DNA of 64,000 bases from Streptomyces sp. MH60 (GTDB lineage: Bacteria > Actinomycetota > Actinomycetes > Streptomycetales > Streptomycetaceae): contig NZ_MULI01000027.1 of NCBI RefSeq assembly GCF_002939385.1, forward strand, positions 17,229 to 81,228, written 5' to 3'. The number at the start of each line of letters is the position of its first letter. Position 1 is the first letter of the stretch. Under the pieces are notes generated by a model. The model had not been told where the DNA came from. It ran no database searches and was given only the letters and a program-made list of their open reading frames with translations. Position numbers and translations under genes: made by a program. This document shows positions 7,264 through 16,814 of this stretch, in pieces.

Positions 7264-9156
7264 ATGTCTCACCTCCGCGCCCCGGCCGCGCGAGCAGACC
7301 GCCGCGAGGGCGGGCGGCACGGCCGGCCGGCCCCACGTACCACCGCCACGCTCCCCGAGACCCACATACGGTCCCAACTCCTGAGGCTCGCCGTCCTGCC
7401 GCCGGTCGCGGTCGCCCTCAGCGGCTGCGCGGTCGTCCTGTTCACCGTCCGGTCCACCGGCGCCCGGCCCGCCCCCGTCCTGTGGGGCGTCCTGGCCGGT
7501 GCCGTCTCGGTGACCCTCGCGGCCGTCGCCATCGCCGCCGTCGCCGCCGACCGCGCCGCGCGGTCCGTGCACGACCGTGTCGGCGCGCTACGGCGCAGCA
7601 CCGCGCGCCACGAGGGCGACCTGCGCGCCGTCGTCGAGGCGTTGCGCCGCGGCGAGGCACCGCCCCCGCGCACCCCGCGCGGCGGACCGCCGGACGACGC
7701 CGACGACCTCGAACTGCTCGCCGCCGACCTCTCCCGCGCCCACGACGGCGCCGTCACCGCCGTCGTCCGGGCCGCCCAGCTCTCCAGCCAGGCGGGCAGC
7801 GAACAGAAGCTGGAGGTCTTCGTCAACCTCGCCCGGCGCCTGCAGTCCCTGGTGCACCGGGAGATCTCCATCCTGGACGAGCTGGAGAACGAGATCGAGG
7901 ACCCCGACCTCCTCAAGGGCCTCTTCCACGTCGACCACCTCGCCACCCGCATCCGCCGCCACGCCGAGAACCTGGCCGTGCTCGGCGGTGCCGTCTCCCG
8001 CCGCCAGTGGAGCAACCCGGTCGACATGACCGAGGTGCTGCGCTCGGCCATCGCCGAGGTCGAGCAGTACTCCCGGGTCCGGCTGGTCCCGCCGATCGAC
8101 GGCACCCTGCGCGGCCACGCCGTCGCCGACGTCATCCACCTGCTGGCCGAACTCGTCGAGAACGCCACCCTGTTCTCCGCCCCGCAGACCCAGGTGCTGA
8201 TGCGCGCCAACCTCGTCACCTCGGGCCTGGCCGTCGAGGTCGAGGACCGCGGACTGGGCATGCCCGTCGGCGAGCAGAGCCGGATGAACGCCCTGCTCGC
8301 CGACCCCGACCAGGTCAACGTCGCCCGCCTGCTGGCGGACGGGCGCATCGGGCTGTTCGTCGTCTCCCAGCTCGCCAAGCGGCACGGGATCACCGTGCGG
8401 CTGCAGACCAACATCTACGGCGGTGTCCAGGCCGTACTGGTGGTGCCCCAGGCCCTGTTGGGCACCGAGCCGGGGGCGCTGCCCGGGGGCGGGGCGGGGC
8501 AGACGCAGGCCACCGGTGCCGAACGGGTGCCCGTGGCGCCGCCGCCCGGGCAGCAGTTGCGGGCCGTGTCTCCTGTGACGCCGCAGGCTCCGGTCCTCTC
8601 CAGCACGCTCCACGTGCCGACCCCGGACGGACGTACCCCCCAGGCACCGACCCTCGACGCACCCGCTCCGGCCGCGCCGACGCCGGTGCCCGCCCGACCG
8701 GCTCCCGCCGTTCCCCCGCCCGCGCCCGTTCCCGCCCCCGCTTCCGAGGTGCCGGGTCCGGCCCAGGTGCGCAGGGCCGACGGCGAACCCGTGCCGCTGC
8801 CCGTGCGCGGCACGCACCGGAACCGCCCCACCCCGGCCGCCGCCGTGCCCGGTGTGCGGTCCGAGGACCGGGGCGTCCTCGCCGAGCACGCGGCCACCCC
8901 GCCCGTCCCGCGGCACAGCGCGGTGCGCGGCACCATGGGGAAGCCCCGGCTGCCGCGCCGCCGCGCCCAGGAGCACATCGCGCCCCAGTTGCGCGGTGGC
9001 CCCGCGCCCCGCCAGGAACCCGAGCAGTACACCGGGCACGACCCGGGTCTGATGGCCGCCTTCCAGCGCGGCGTCGGCCTCGCGGAGGCCCAGCAGCACA
9101 CCGAACCGGCGCCTTCGGCACCGACCCACCGCGACCCGGGCGTGACAGCCGAATGA
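7264..9156 (+). CDS. cvnA: conservon sensor: membrane-bound histidine-kinase-like ATPase (CvnA)
   Basis: A 630-residue protein. Two hydrophobic segments lie at about 38-60 and 70-95, followed by a linker, a helical dimerisation-like region ending RRHAENLAVLGG, and a HATPase domain with N-box LLAELVENATLFS and G1-box VEDRGLGM. The final 200 residues are rich in Pro, Ala and charged residues and probably disordered. CvnA proteins form a membrane complex with CvnB, CvnC and the CvnD GTPase that affects development and antibiotic production in Streptomyces. ATG 7264 is the first start that gives a normal N-terminus; longer in-frame extensions run into non-coding sequence. Confidence 0.92.
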   Translation: MSHLRAPAARADRREGGRHGRPAPRTTATLPETHIRSQLLRLAVLPPVAVALSGCAVVLFTVRSTGARPAPVLWGVLAGAVSVTLAAVAIAAVAADRAARSVHDRVGALRRSTARHEGDLRAVVEALRRGEAPPPRTPRGGPPDDADDLELLAADLSRAHDGAVTAVVRAAQLSSQAGSEQKLEVFVNLARRLQSLVHREISILDELENEIEDPDLLKGLFHVDHLATRIRRHAENLAVLGGAVSRRQWSNPVDMTEVLRSAIAEVEQYSRVRLVPPIDGTLRGHAVADVIHLLAELVENATLFSAPQTQVLMRANLVTSGLAVEVEDRGLGMPVGEQSRMNALLADPDQVNVARLLADGRIGLFVVSQLAKRHGITVRLQTNIYGGVQAVLVVPQALLGTEPGALPGGGAGQTQATGAERVPVAPPPGQQLRAVSPVTPQAPVLSSTLHVPTPDGRTPQAPTLDAPAPAAPTPVPARPAPAVPPPAPVPAPASEVPGPAQVRRADGEPVPLPVRGTHRNRPTPAAAVPGVRSEDRGVLAEHAATPPVPRHSAVRGTMGKPRLPRRRAQEHIAPQLRGGPAPRQEPEQYTGHDPGLMAAFQRGVGLAEAQQHTEPAPSAPTHRDPGVTAE

Positions 9157-9254
9157 CCCTCCGCACGACCACCCCCACGACCGCCCTCACCCCCACCCCC
9201 ACTCCCACGACCAGCGCTCCCGCAGACCTTCGTACCCCAAGGAGTCGATCCACC

Positions 9255-9689
9255 ATGGCGAGCGATGCGCCGACCGGCCACGTGTCCGACCTCGACTGGC
9301 TGATGAGCGGCCTCGTCCAGCGCGTACCGCACACCAGCAGCGCGGTGCTCCTGTCCGCCGACGGACTCGTGAAGTCCGTCCACGGACTCGACGCCGACAG
9401 CGCCGACCACATGGCGGCCCTGGCCTCCGGTCTGTACTCCCTCGGCCGCAGCGCCGGCGTCCGCTTCGGCGACGGCGGGGACGTGCGGCAGGTCGTCGTC
9501 GAACTCGACTCGACCCTGCTCTTCGTCACCACCGCGGGCTCCGGCACCTGCCTCGCCGTGCTGGCCGGCCGCGAGGCCGACGCGGCCGTCCTCGGCTACG
9601 AGATGGCGATGCTGGTCAAGAGCGTCCGCCCCTACCTGGTCACCGCGCCCCGGCAGCACGCCGTCGAACCCCCGGCGATGAGGCCTTGA
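9255..9689 (+). CDS. cvnB: roadblock/LC7 protein of the conservon (CvnB)
   Basis: A 144-residue roadblock/LC7 domain protein, beginning DLDWLMSGLVQRVPHTSSAVLLSADG in pieces typical of CvnB/MglB-like proteins, with the conserved ALASGLYSLG helix. Such proteins act as partners or GAP-like regulators of small GTPases, here CvnD. The ATG at 9255 follows AAGGAG at 9238. Roughly 100 bases separate it from cvnA, a repetitive Pro/Thr-coding-like CCC/ACC stretch. Its stop overlaps the start of cvnC. Confidence 0.93.
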   Translation: MASDAPTGHVSDLDWLMSGLVQRVPHTSSAVLLSADGLVKSVHGLDADSADHMAALASGLYSLGRSAGVRFGDGGDVRQVVVELDSTLLFVTTAGSGTCLAVLAGREADAAVLGYEMAMLVKSVRPYLVTAPRQHAVEPPAMRP

Positions 9690-10066
9690 CGGTGGCCGCG
9701 GCCGGCGACGGGCCCTGGCTCGACGACGCGGCCGGACGGCTGGTGCGCCCCTTCACCGTCAGCAACGGCCGTACCCGGCCCACCGTCTCGCTCGACCTGA
9801 TGTCCCAGGTCATGGCCACCGGGGCGACCCCCCTCGGCTACCTCGGACCCGAGCACGCGCAGGCGCTCGACCTGTGCCGGGCGCCCCTCCCGGTCGCCGA
9901 GCTCGCCGCACATCTGCGGCTTCCGGTGGCGGTCACCAAGGTGCTGCTCTCGGACCTCGTCGACTGCGGCGCGCTGACCACCAAACCCCCCGCCGCGTTC
10001 CACCACCACCCCACGGACCGGGCCCTTCTGGAGGCAGTGCTCGATGGACTACGACGACAGCTCTGA
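9686..10066 (+). CDS. cvnC: DUF742 protein of the conservon (CvnC)
   Basis: A 126-residue DUF742 protein. It contains the family features VRPFTVSNGRTRP near residue 20 and a winged-helix-like half, PLPVAELAAHLRLPVAVTKVLLSDLVDCG. It is the third member of the conservon and is expected to bind the sensor or the GTPase. The TTG start at 9686 overlaps the cvnB stop (TTGA); a GTG two codons later is an alternative. The last 23 bases overlap cvnD. Confidence 0.92.
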   Translation: MTVAAAGDGPWLDDAAGRLVRPFTVSNGRTRPTVSLDLMSQVMATGATPLGYLGPEHAQALDLCRAPLPVAELAAHLRLPVAVTKVLLSDLVDCGALTTKPPAAFHHHPTDRALLEAVLDGLRRQL

Positions 10067-10673
10067 CTACGCACACGGCGAAGGCGCCGACCCGTTCCCC
10101 ACCGCCCTGAAGATCCTCGTGGCGGGCGGATTCGGCGTCGGCAAGACGACCTTCGTCGGCGCGGTCAGCGAGATCGCACCGCTGAGCACGGAGGAACTGC
10201 TCACCACGGTCAGCGCCGCGACCGACAACCTCGACGGAATCGAGAACAAGCTCGAAACGACCGTGGCCATGGACTTCGGCCGCCTCACCCTCGATGCCGA
10301 ACACGTCCTGTACCTGTTCGGAACGCCCGGCCAGGAACGCTTCTGGTTCATGTGGGACGAGCTGTGCGAAGGCGCGCTCGGCGCGGTGATCCTCGCCGAC
10401 ACCCGCCGCCTGGAGGAGTCCTTCGCCGCCGTCGACTTCTTCGAGGAGCGCGGACTCGGCTTCGTCGTCGCGATCAACGAGTTCGACGGTTCCTACCGCT
10501 ACGACCCCGAGGAGGTGCGCGCGGCCATGGACCTGCACCCCGAGATCCCGATCGTGCGCTGCGACGCCCGGATCTCCAGCTCCGGCGTCCAGACGCTGCT
10601 CACCCTCGTACGCCACCTCATCGCCCACACCCCGGCCCCGGCGTCCGGGTCCGGCGCCGGAGTCCGCCCATGA
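10044..10673 (+). CDS. cvnD: small GTPase of the conservon (CvnD)
   Basis: A 209-residue Ras-like GTPase. The P-loop GGFGVGKT spans residues 28-35, the G3 region reads FGTPGQERF and the G4-like segment NEFD replaces NKxD, all usual for the CvnD group. It would cycle between GTP and GDP under control of the CvnA-C complex. The gene overlaps cvnC by 23 bases and the next gene by four (ATGA), so the whole set is one operon. Confidence 0.94.
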   Translation: MDYDDSSDYAHGEGADPFPTALKILVAGGFGVGKTTFVGAVSEIAPLSTEELLTTVSAATDNLDGIENKLETTVAMDFGRLTLDAEHVLYLFGTPGQERFWFMWDELCEGALGAVILADTRRLEESFAAVDFFEERGLGFVVAINEFDGSYRYDPEEVRAAMDLHPEIPIVRCDARISSSGVQTLLTLVRHLIAHTPAPASGSGAGVRP

Positions 10674-11245
10674 GCTACGACCCGCCGCGCCCGGCCGGAC
10701 GTCTGCTGCTCACCCCCGAGGACCGGGAGGCCCCCGCCCGGGTACGACGGCTGCGCCGGCTCGGCCTGGCGGAACGCCCCGACCCGGCCCTGGACGCCTT
10801 CGCCGCCCACCTCGCGGGCCTCGCCGAGGCGCCATACGCGATGGTCAACTTCCTGGTGGAGGGCGGGCAGTTCTTCGCCGGTCTGCGGGTGCCGGAGGTG
10901 CCGCCGGTGACGCGGGGCGACGGGACCAGCCCCGAGTTCGGCCGGCTCCAGCCCAGGGACCACGGCTTCTGTCCCCACGTGGTGGTCCGGCGCAAGGCGC
11001 TGGTCCTGGAGGACGTGCGCGACTACCCGCGTTTCGCGGGCAACCCCGTCGTCGACGCGTTCGGCATCCGCTCCTACCTCGGTGCCCCGCTCATCGACAG
11101 CACGGGGACGGTCCTCGGCACCGTGTCCGCGGCCGACGTGCGGCCCCGGACCTGGGGGACCGCGGGCCTGGCCACGATCAAGTCGACGGCGGCCGACCTC
11201 GTACGGCGCATCGAGCGCAGCGCGGAGGACGGGCTGCCCCTGTGA
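10670..11245 (+). CDS. GAF-domain protein ending the conservon operon
   Basis: A 191-residue single-GAF protein. The segment FCPHVVVRRKALVLEDVRDYPRF followed in separate strands by GIRSYLGAPL and GTVLGTVSAAD is the standard small GAF fold. The ATG overlaps the cvnD stop. Many Streptomyces conservons end with a P450 (CvnE); here a GAF sensor takes that position and may supply a small-molecule signal to the GTPase system. Ligand unknown. Confidence 0.82.
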   Translation: MSYDPPRPAGRLLLTPEDREAPARVRRLRRLGLAERPDPALDAFAAHLAGLAEAPYAMVNFLVEGGQFFAGLRVPEVPPVTRGDGTSPEFGRLQPRDHGFCPHVVVRRKALVLEDVRDYPRFAGNPVVDAFGIRSYLGAPLIDSTGTVLGTVSAADVRPRTWGTAGLATIKSTAADLVRRIERSAEDGLPL

Positions 11246-11448
11246 GCTGCGGGCGGGCCCGCGCGGCAGCCTGTGCGGCGGCCGGCGCGGAGGGCGTGAA
11301 GGAAAGCTGCGGCCGGGCTTAAGAAAGGCTCGATGGACCCGGGACGGTGTCGTACGGCAGATTGCTGTGCGATTCCCCTCCCCATCCCGGACGCGGGCCG
11401 CTCCGGCGTGCCACCGCCGGGACCTCACCCCCGTCAGGAGCCGTTCCG

Positions 11449-12477
11449 TTGAAGGCGCTGGTCAAGGAGAAGGCGGAGCCCGGGCTGTGGCTCGCGGACG
11501 TGCCCGAGCCCGCCGTGGGACCCGGTGACGTCCTCATCAAGGTGCTGCGCACCGGCATCTGCGGCACCGACCTGCACATCCGGGCCTGGGACGGCTGGGC
11601 GCGGCAGGCCATCCGCACCCCGCTCGTCGTCGGCCACGAGTTCGTCGGCGAGGTCGTCGGCACCGGGCGCGACGTCACCGACATCAAGACCGGCGACCGC
11701 GTCAGCGGCGAGGGCCACCTGGTCTGCGGCAAGTGCCGCAACTGCCTGGCCGGACGGCGCCACCTGTGCCGCGCCACCATCGGGCTCGGCGTCGGCCGGG
11801 ACGGGGCGTTCGCCGAGTACGTCGCCCTGCCCGCTTCCAACGTCTGGGTGCACCGCGTCCCCGTCGACCTCGACGTCGCCGCGATCTTCGACCCGTTCGG
11901 CAACGCCGTGCACACCGCGCTGTCCTTCCCGCTGGTCGGCGAGGACGTCCTCATCACCGGCGCCGGACCGATCGGCCTGATGGCCGCCGCCGTGGCCCGG
12001 CACGCGGGCGCCCGCAACGTCGTGATCACCGACGTGAGCGAGGAGCGGCTGGACCTCGCCCGCAAGGTCGGCGTCAGCCTCGCCCTGAACGTCTCGGACG
12101 CCACCATCGCCGACGGACAGCGCGAGCTGGGCCTGCGCGAGGGCTTCGACATCGGCCTGGAGATGTCCGGCCGCCCCGAGGCCATGCAAGACATGATCGC
12201 CAACATGACGCACGGCGGCCGGATCGCCATGCTCGGCCTGCCCGCCGAGGAGTTCCCGGTCGACTGGGCCCGCATCGTCACGTCCATGATCACCGTCAAG
12301 GGCATCTACGGCCGCGAGATGTTCGAGACCTGGTACGCCATGTCCGTGCTGCTGGAAGGCGGCCTCGACCTCGCCCCGGTGATCACCGGCCGGTACTCCC
12401 ACCGCGACTTCGAGGCCGCGTTCGCCGACGCGGCGAGCGGCAGGGGCGGCAAGGTCATCCTCGACTGGACCGCGTAA
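11449..12477 (+). CDS. tdh: L-threonine 3-dehydrogenase
   Basis: The 342-residue zinc alcohol-dehydrogenase-type enzyme has the usual Tdh length. It oxidises L-threonine to 2-amino-3-ketobutyrate with NAD. Visible are the catalytic zinc site (GICGTDLH and GHE), the structural zinc loop CGKCRNCLAGRRHLC and the Rossmann motif GAGPIGLMA. The TTG start at 11449 is preceded by CAGGAG and gives the family N-terminus KALVKEK. It is followed 28 bases later by kbl, the next enzyme in the pathway. Confidence 0.95.
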   Translation: MKALVKEKAEPGLWLADVPEPAVGPGDVLIKVLRTGICGTDLHIRAWDGWARQAIRTPLVVGHEFVGEVVGTGRDVTDIKTGDRVSGEGHLVCGKCRNCLAGRRHLCRATIGLGVGRDGAFAEYVALPASNVWVHRVPVDLDVAAIFDPFGNAVHTALSFPLVGEDVLITGAGPIGLMAAAVARHAGARNVVITDVSEERLDLARKVGVSLALNVSDATIADGQRELGLREGFDIGLEMSGRPEAMQDMIANMTHGGRIAMLGLPAEEFPVDWARIVTSMITVKGIYGREMFETWYAMSVLLEGGLDLAPVITGRYSHRDFEAAFADAASGRGGKVILDWTA

Positions 12478-12505
12478 GTCATCTGCTTTCCTAGGAGCTT
12501 CTGAG

Positions 12506-13699
12506 ATGTTCGACTCCGTGCGCGACGACCTGCGCGCCACCCTCGACGAGATCCGCGCCGCCGGCCTGCACAAGCCCGAACGCGTCATCGGCACCCCGCA
12601 GTCCGCGACCGTCAGCGTCACCGCGGGCGGCCGCCCCGGCGAGGTCCTCAACTTCTGCGCCAACAACTACCTCGGCCTCGCCGACCACCCCGAGGTCGTC
12701 GCCGCCGCCCACGAGGCACTGGACCGCTGGGGCTACGGGATGGCCTCCGTGCGCTTCATCTGCGGCACCCAGGAGGTGCACAAGGAACTGGAGGCCAGGC
12801 TCTCGGCGTTCCTCGGCCAGGAGGACACGATCCTCTACTCCTCCTGCTTCGACGCCAACGGCGGCGTCTTCGAGACCCTCCTCGGCCCCGAGGACGCGGT
12901 GATCTCCGACGCCCTCAACCACGCCTCGATCATCGACGGCATCCGGCTCAGCAAGGCCAAGCGCCTGCGCTACGCCAACCGCGACATGGCCGACCTGGAG
13001 ACGCAGCTCAAGGCCGCGGGCGAGGCCCGCCGCAAGCTGATCGTCACCGACGGCGTCTTCTCCATGGACGGCTACGTGGCCCCGCTCGCCGAGATCTGCG
13101 ACCTGGCCGACCGCTACGACGCCATGGTCATGGTCGACGACTCGCACGCCGTCGGCTTCGTCGGCCCCGGCGGCCGCGGCACCCCCGAACTGCACGGCGT
13201 CATGGACCGGGTCGACCTCATCACCGGCACCCTCGGCAAGGCGCTGGGCGGTGCCTCCGGCGGCTACGTCGCCGCCCGCGCGGAGATCGTCGCCCTGCTG
13301 CGCCAGCGCTCGCGTCCGTACCTGTTCTCCAACACCCTCGCCCCGGTGATCGCCGCCGCCTCCCTCAAGGTGCTCGACCTGCTGGAGTCGGCCGACGACC
13401 TGCGCGTACGGCTCGCCGAGAACACCGCCCTGTTCCGCCGCCGGATGACCGAGGAGGGCTTCGACATCCTCCCCGGCGACCACCCCATCGCGCCCGTCAT
13501 GATCGGCGACGCGACGAAGGCGGGCCGCATGGCGGAGCTGCTCCTGGAGCGCGGCGTGTACGTGATCGGCTTCTCCTACCCGGTGGTCCCGCAGGACAAG
13601 GCCCGCATCCGCGTCCAGCTGTCCGCCGCCCACTCCACGGACGACGTGCACCGCGCGGTGGACGCCTTCGTCTCCGCGCGGGAGCGGCTCGCCGCCTGA
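12506..13699 (+). CDS. kbl: glycine C-acetyltransferase (2-amino-3-ketobutyrate CoA ligase)
   Basis: A 397-residue PLP enzyme of the alpha-oxoamine synthase family that cleaves 2-amino-3-ketobutyrate with CoA to glycine and acetyl-CoA. NFCANNYLGLADHPEV near the N-terminus, DDSHAVGFVG, and the Schiff-base lysine in TLGKALGG (about residue 245) are typical. AGGAG precedes the ATG. With tdh it forms a two-gene threonine-to-glycine operon. Confidence 0.96.
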   Translation: MFDSVRDDLRATLDEIRAAGLHKPERVIGTPQSATVSVTAGGRPGEVLNFCANNYLGLADHPEVVAAAHEALDRWGYGMASVRFICGTQEVHKELEARLSAFLGQEDTILYSSCFDANGGVFETLLGPEDAVISDALNHASIIDGIRLSKAKRLRYANRDMADLETQLKAAGEARRKLIVTDGVFSMDGYVAPLAEICDLADRYDAMVMVDDSHAVGFVGPGGRGTPELHGVMDRVDLITGTLGKALGGASGGYVAARAEIVALLRQRSRPYLFSNTLAPVIAAASLKVLDLLESADDLRVRLAENTALFRRRMTEEGFDILPGDHPIAPVMIGDATKAGRMAELLLERGVYVIGFSYPVVPQDKARIRVQLSAAHSTDDVHRAVDAFVSARERLAA

Positions 13700-13729
13700 A
13701 ACCCCCGGTGACCTGAGAGAATCGATCCC

Positions 13730-14632
13730 ATGATCGAGGCGCGGCGGCTGCACATCCTGCGAGCGGTGGCGGACCACCGCACCGTGACGGCGGCCGCCGC
13801 CGCGCTGTACCTCACCCCGTCCGCGGTTTCCCAGCAGCTCGCCGCCCTGGAGCAGGAGACCGGGCACCGCCTGGTCGAGCGCGGCGCCAGGGGCGTACGG
13901 CTGACCCCGGCCGGGGAGATCCTGCTCAGCCACACCAACGCCGTCCTCGCCCAGCTGGAGCGGGCGGAGGCCGAGCTGGCCGCGTACGGCTCGGGCGAGG
14001 CCGGCACGGTCACGGTCGCCTCCTTCGCGACCGGTATCGCGCTCGTCGTCGCGCCCGCCCTGGCCCGCCTCGCCGCCTCGGCGCCCGGCATCCGCATCCG
14101 CGTCCAGGACGCCGAGGGCGACGCCAGTCTGCCGATGGTCCTGGACCGGCAGGTCGACGTGGCCGTCGCCGTCGAGTACCGCGGCGCGCCTTCCGCCGAC
14201 GACCCCCGCCTGACCCACGTCCCGCTGTACGCCGAGCCCTTCGACGCGGTCGTCCCGGTCGCCCACCGCCTCGCCGACGCCGAGGAGGTGCCGCTCGCCG
14301 AGCTGGCCAAGGACACCTGGATCGGCCCCTACCCGGGCAACCCGTGCCACGACGTGGTCGTGCTGGCCTGCGAGAGCGCCGGGTTCCAGCCCCGCCTCGA
14401 ACACTCCTCGGACGACTTCCGTGCCGTGGTGTCGCTGGCCGCGGCCGACGCCGGGGTGGCGCTCGTCCCGCGCTCGGCGCTGCACGGCACCGACCTCACC
14501 GGCGTGGTCGTCCGCCCGGTCGACGGGGTGGCGCCGACCCGCCGGGTCTTCGCGGCCGTACGCCGGGGAGCGGAGGAGCACCCGCTGATCCGCCCGGTCC
14601 TCGACGCGCTCGGCGAGGCGGCCCGGGCGTGA
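13730..14632 (+). CDS. LysR-family transcriptional regulator
   Basis: A 300-residue LysR regulator with an N-terminal helix-turn-helix (AAAALYLTPSAVSQQLAALE, about residues 20-40) and a substrate-binding effector domain from about 90 on. It lies 30 bases behind kbl in the same direction and is likely co-transcribed or has a weak promoter of its own. It could control threonine use, but most LysR regulators are divergent from their targets, so this is uncertain. Confidence 0.92.
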   Translation: MIEARRLHILRAVADHRTVTAAAAALYLTPSAVSQQLAALEQETGHRLVERGARGVRLTPAGEILLSHTNAVLAQLERAEAELAAYGSGEAGTVTVASFATGIALVVAPALARLAASAPGIRIRVQDAEGDASLPMVLDRQVDVAVAVEYRGAPSADDPRLTHVPLYAEPFDAVVPVAHRLADAEEVPLAELAKDTWIGPYPGNPCHDVVVLACESAGFQPRLEHSSDDFRAVVSLAAADAGVALVPRSALHGTDLTGVVVRPVDGVAPTRRVFAAVRRGAEEHPLIRPVLDALGEAARA

Positions 14633-14810
14633 GGCTTCCGTAGTACGGCGTCTCCTGTACCGGTGGGCCGGGCGGACCCGGGCCGGCGCGATCCCCGAGT
14701 ACGCGGCGGACCCGCGGCCGGTGACGCTCCTCTTCTTGCAGGTCGGCGTGCGGCTGGGCGCACCCGTCGTCGCCGGGTGATTGTCGGTGGCGGCGGCTAC
14801 CGTGCCTGTC

Positions 14811-15170
14811 ATGCCGGACGCAGAAGACGTACGCCGTATCGCCCTGTCCCTGCCGGACACGACGGAGAAGATCGCCTGGAGCATGCCCACCTTCCGGGTC
14901 GCGGGAAAGATGTTCGCGACGCTGCCCGAGGAGGAGACCTCCCTCGCGGTGCGCTGCCCGAAGGAGGAACGCGACGAACTGGTGCTGGCCGAACCGCGGA
15001 AGTTCTGGATCGCCGCGCACGAGGCGCAGTTCGCCTGGGTGCGGGCCCGGCTCGCCGCCCTGGAGGGCGAGGACGAGCTGCGCGACATCCTCGCCGACTC
15101 CTGGCGCCAGGCGGCCCCGACCCGGCTGCTGGAGGCCCATCCCCGGCTGGGGCTGCCCGCCGGGGGCTGA
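14811..15170 (+). CDS. MmcQ/YjbR family protein
   Basis: A 119-residue protein of the YjbR/CyaY-like fold, recognised by the opening RRIALSLPDTTEK, the central FRVAGKMFATL and the ending DSWRQAAPTRLLEA. Members are small cytoplasmic proteins, some thought to bind DNA non-specifically; the function is unsettled. The ATG at 14811 is preferred to an upstream in-frame start at 14781 because the family begins there. It stands alone. Confidence 0.85.
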   Translation: MPDAEDVRRIALSLPDTTEKIAWSMPTFRVAGKMFATLPEEETSLAVRCPKEERDELVLAEPRKFWIAAHEAQFAWVRARLAALEGEDELRDILADSWRQAAPTRLLEAHPRLGLPAGG

Positions 15171-15299
15171 AAACCCCTCGGGCGTTGTCAGTGCCCCGTG
15201 GCATGATCCGAAGACGTGCGTGACAGCCGGGACCGGAGGGGGGTTCCGGCTGTCGGACGCACGGTGCCACGGGAGGGCAAGGGGAGGGGAGAGGACGGG

Positions 15300-16619
15300 A
15301 TGGCCGGTACGTCGTCGCGGCCGACGGCGGCGCGAGCCGTCTGGTCGCGGGACTTCGCGCTGTTCTTCGCCGCCCGGGCGGTGGCCCGGCTCGGCGACAC
15401 CATGCTGCCCGTCGCGCTCGCCGCCGGACTGCTCCAGCACGGGTACGGGGCGGGCGCGGTCGGCCTCGCCATGGCCGCGACGGCCGCCGCCTTCGCCGGT
15501 CTGGTCGTCTTCGGCGGAGTCCTCGCCGACCGCTTCAGCACCCGCAAGCTGATGATCGGCGCCGACCTGGTCCGGCTCGGCACCCAGGCCGCGGCCGCCG
15601 CGCTCTTCTTCTCCGGGCACGTCGTGCTCTGGCAGATCTGCGCCATCGGGTTCGCCAACGGCGTCGCGGGCGCCGTCTTCCAGCCCGGCGTCGCCAGCAC
15701 CGTGCCCCGGCTCGCCTCCGACGTCCAGGGTGCCAACGGCGCGATACGCGTCGCCGAGTCCGCCGCCCAGCTCGCCGGACCCGCCGTGGCGGGACTCCTG
15801 GTCGGCTTCGCCTCGCCCGGCGGGGTCTTCGCCGCCCACGCCACCACCTACGCGATCAGCGCCCTGTGCCTGCTGCTGCTCCGGCTGCCGCCGCCCGCGC
15901 CCGGGAGCCGAGCGGTCTCCGGCCGCGGGAGCAAGGCCTTCCGCGCCGACCTGGTCCAGGGATGGCGGGAGTTCCGTGCGCGGCGGTGGCTGTGGAGCGT
16001 CATAGCCGTCTGGTGCGTCTACATGATCGCGGTCTGGGGTCCGACCGTCCCGCTCGTCGCCACCGAGGTGGTGCAGCAGCACGGCCCGCGCGCCTACGGG
16101 CTGGTCAACTCCGCCCTGGGCGCGGGGACCGTCGTGGGCGGCCTGCTCGCCCTGCGGCTGCGGCCGCTGCGCATGCTCCGGGCCGGTGCGATCGCCCTGG
16201 TCGGCTTCGCCGCCTTCCCGGCGAGCGTCGGTGCCGGGCTCGGCGTACCCGCCATGGCGGCCGGAGCCGCCGTCGCCGGGGCCGGCCTGTCCTTCTGGGG
16301 CGTGATGTGGGCGACCAGCGTGCAGACCCAGGTCCCGCCGGACGTCCTCAACCGCATCCACGCCTACGACGTGGCGGGCTCGCTCGCGATGATGCCCGTC
16401 GGCCAGGCCCTGGCCGGTCCGGCCGCCTCCGTCCTCGGCGCCGACCACGTGCTGCTCGTCGCCGGTGCGACGAGCTTCGCCGTGTGTGCGGCCCTGCTCC
16501 TGATCCCGGCGGTGCGCGGGCTGGTGCGCGTGGAAGCGGCCGCGGCGGGATCGAGCGGCACCCCGGCCCCGGCCCAGCCCCCGACCGAGGCCGAGCCGCC
16601 CCGCCCGCAGACGTGCTGA
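15300..16619 (+). CDS. MFS transporter (EntS-like exporter family)
   Basis: A 439-residue integral membrane protein with about 12 hydrophobic segments. It has the N-terminal FFAARAVARLGDTMLPVAL and the loop GGVLADRFSTRKLMI between helices 2 and 3, as in the MFS_3/enterobactin-exporter group. It probably exports a small molecule or drug; the substrate is unknown. The tail after about residue 410 is Pro/Ala-rich. ATG 15300 follows a purine-rich GGGAGAGGA site. A tRNA gene starts about 105 bases downstream. Confidence 0.88.
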   Translation: MAGTSSRPTAARAVWSRDFALFFAARAVARLGDTMLPVALAAGLLQHGYGAGAVGLAMAATAAAFAGLVVFGGVLADRFSTRKLMIGADLVRLGTQAAAAALFFSGHVVLWQICAIGFANGVAGAVFQPGVASTVPRLASDVQGANGAIRVAESAAQLAGPAVAGLLVGFASPGGVFAAHATTYAISALCLLLLRLPPPAPGSRAVSGRGSKAFRADLVQGWREFRARRWLWSVIAVWCVYMIAVWGPTVPLVATEVVQQHGPRAYGLVNSALGAGTVVGGLLALRLRPLRMLRAGAIALVGFAAFPASVGAGLGVPAMAAGAAVAGAGLSFWGVMWATSVQTQVPPDVLNRIHAYDVAGSLAMMPVGQALAGPAASVLGADHVLLVAGATSFAVCAALLLIPAVRGLVRVEAAAAGSSGTPAPAQPPTEAEPPRPQTC

Positions 16620-16673
16620 CGCACCCCGGGCGCGCGCCGGAAAAGCGGTGCGCGACCATCGGCCCGAGTGCGG

Positions 16674-16679
16674 TATGGT
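16674..16679 (+). promoter_or_regulatory. -10-like box of tRNA-Pro copy 1
   Basis: TATGGT ends 46 bases before the tRNA. Copies 2 and 3 have GGTA-containing -10-like boxes at similar distances (TAAAGT, TAGGCT). Confidence 0.45.
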
Positions 16680-16724
16680 TTTCCTGCGCGTTCGACCGGG
16701 GGAAACCCCAGGTCAGACGGGCAA

Positions 16725-16798
<74 letters not shown>

Positions 16799-16814
16799 CT
16801 GGAGACGGTCGTTG

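Noticed and set aside
9170..9230. CCC/ACC-rich tract between cvnA and cvnB as a tandem repeat element
   Set aside because: It is a short irregular low-complexity stretch, not a repeat with a defined unit.
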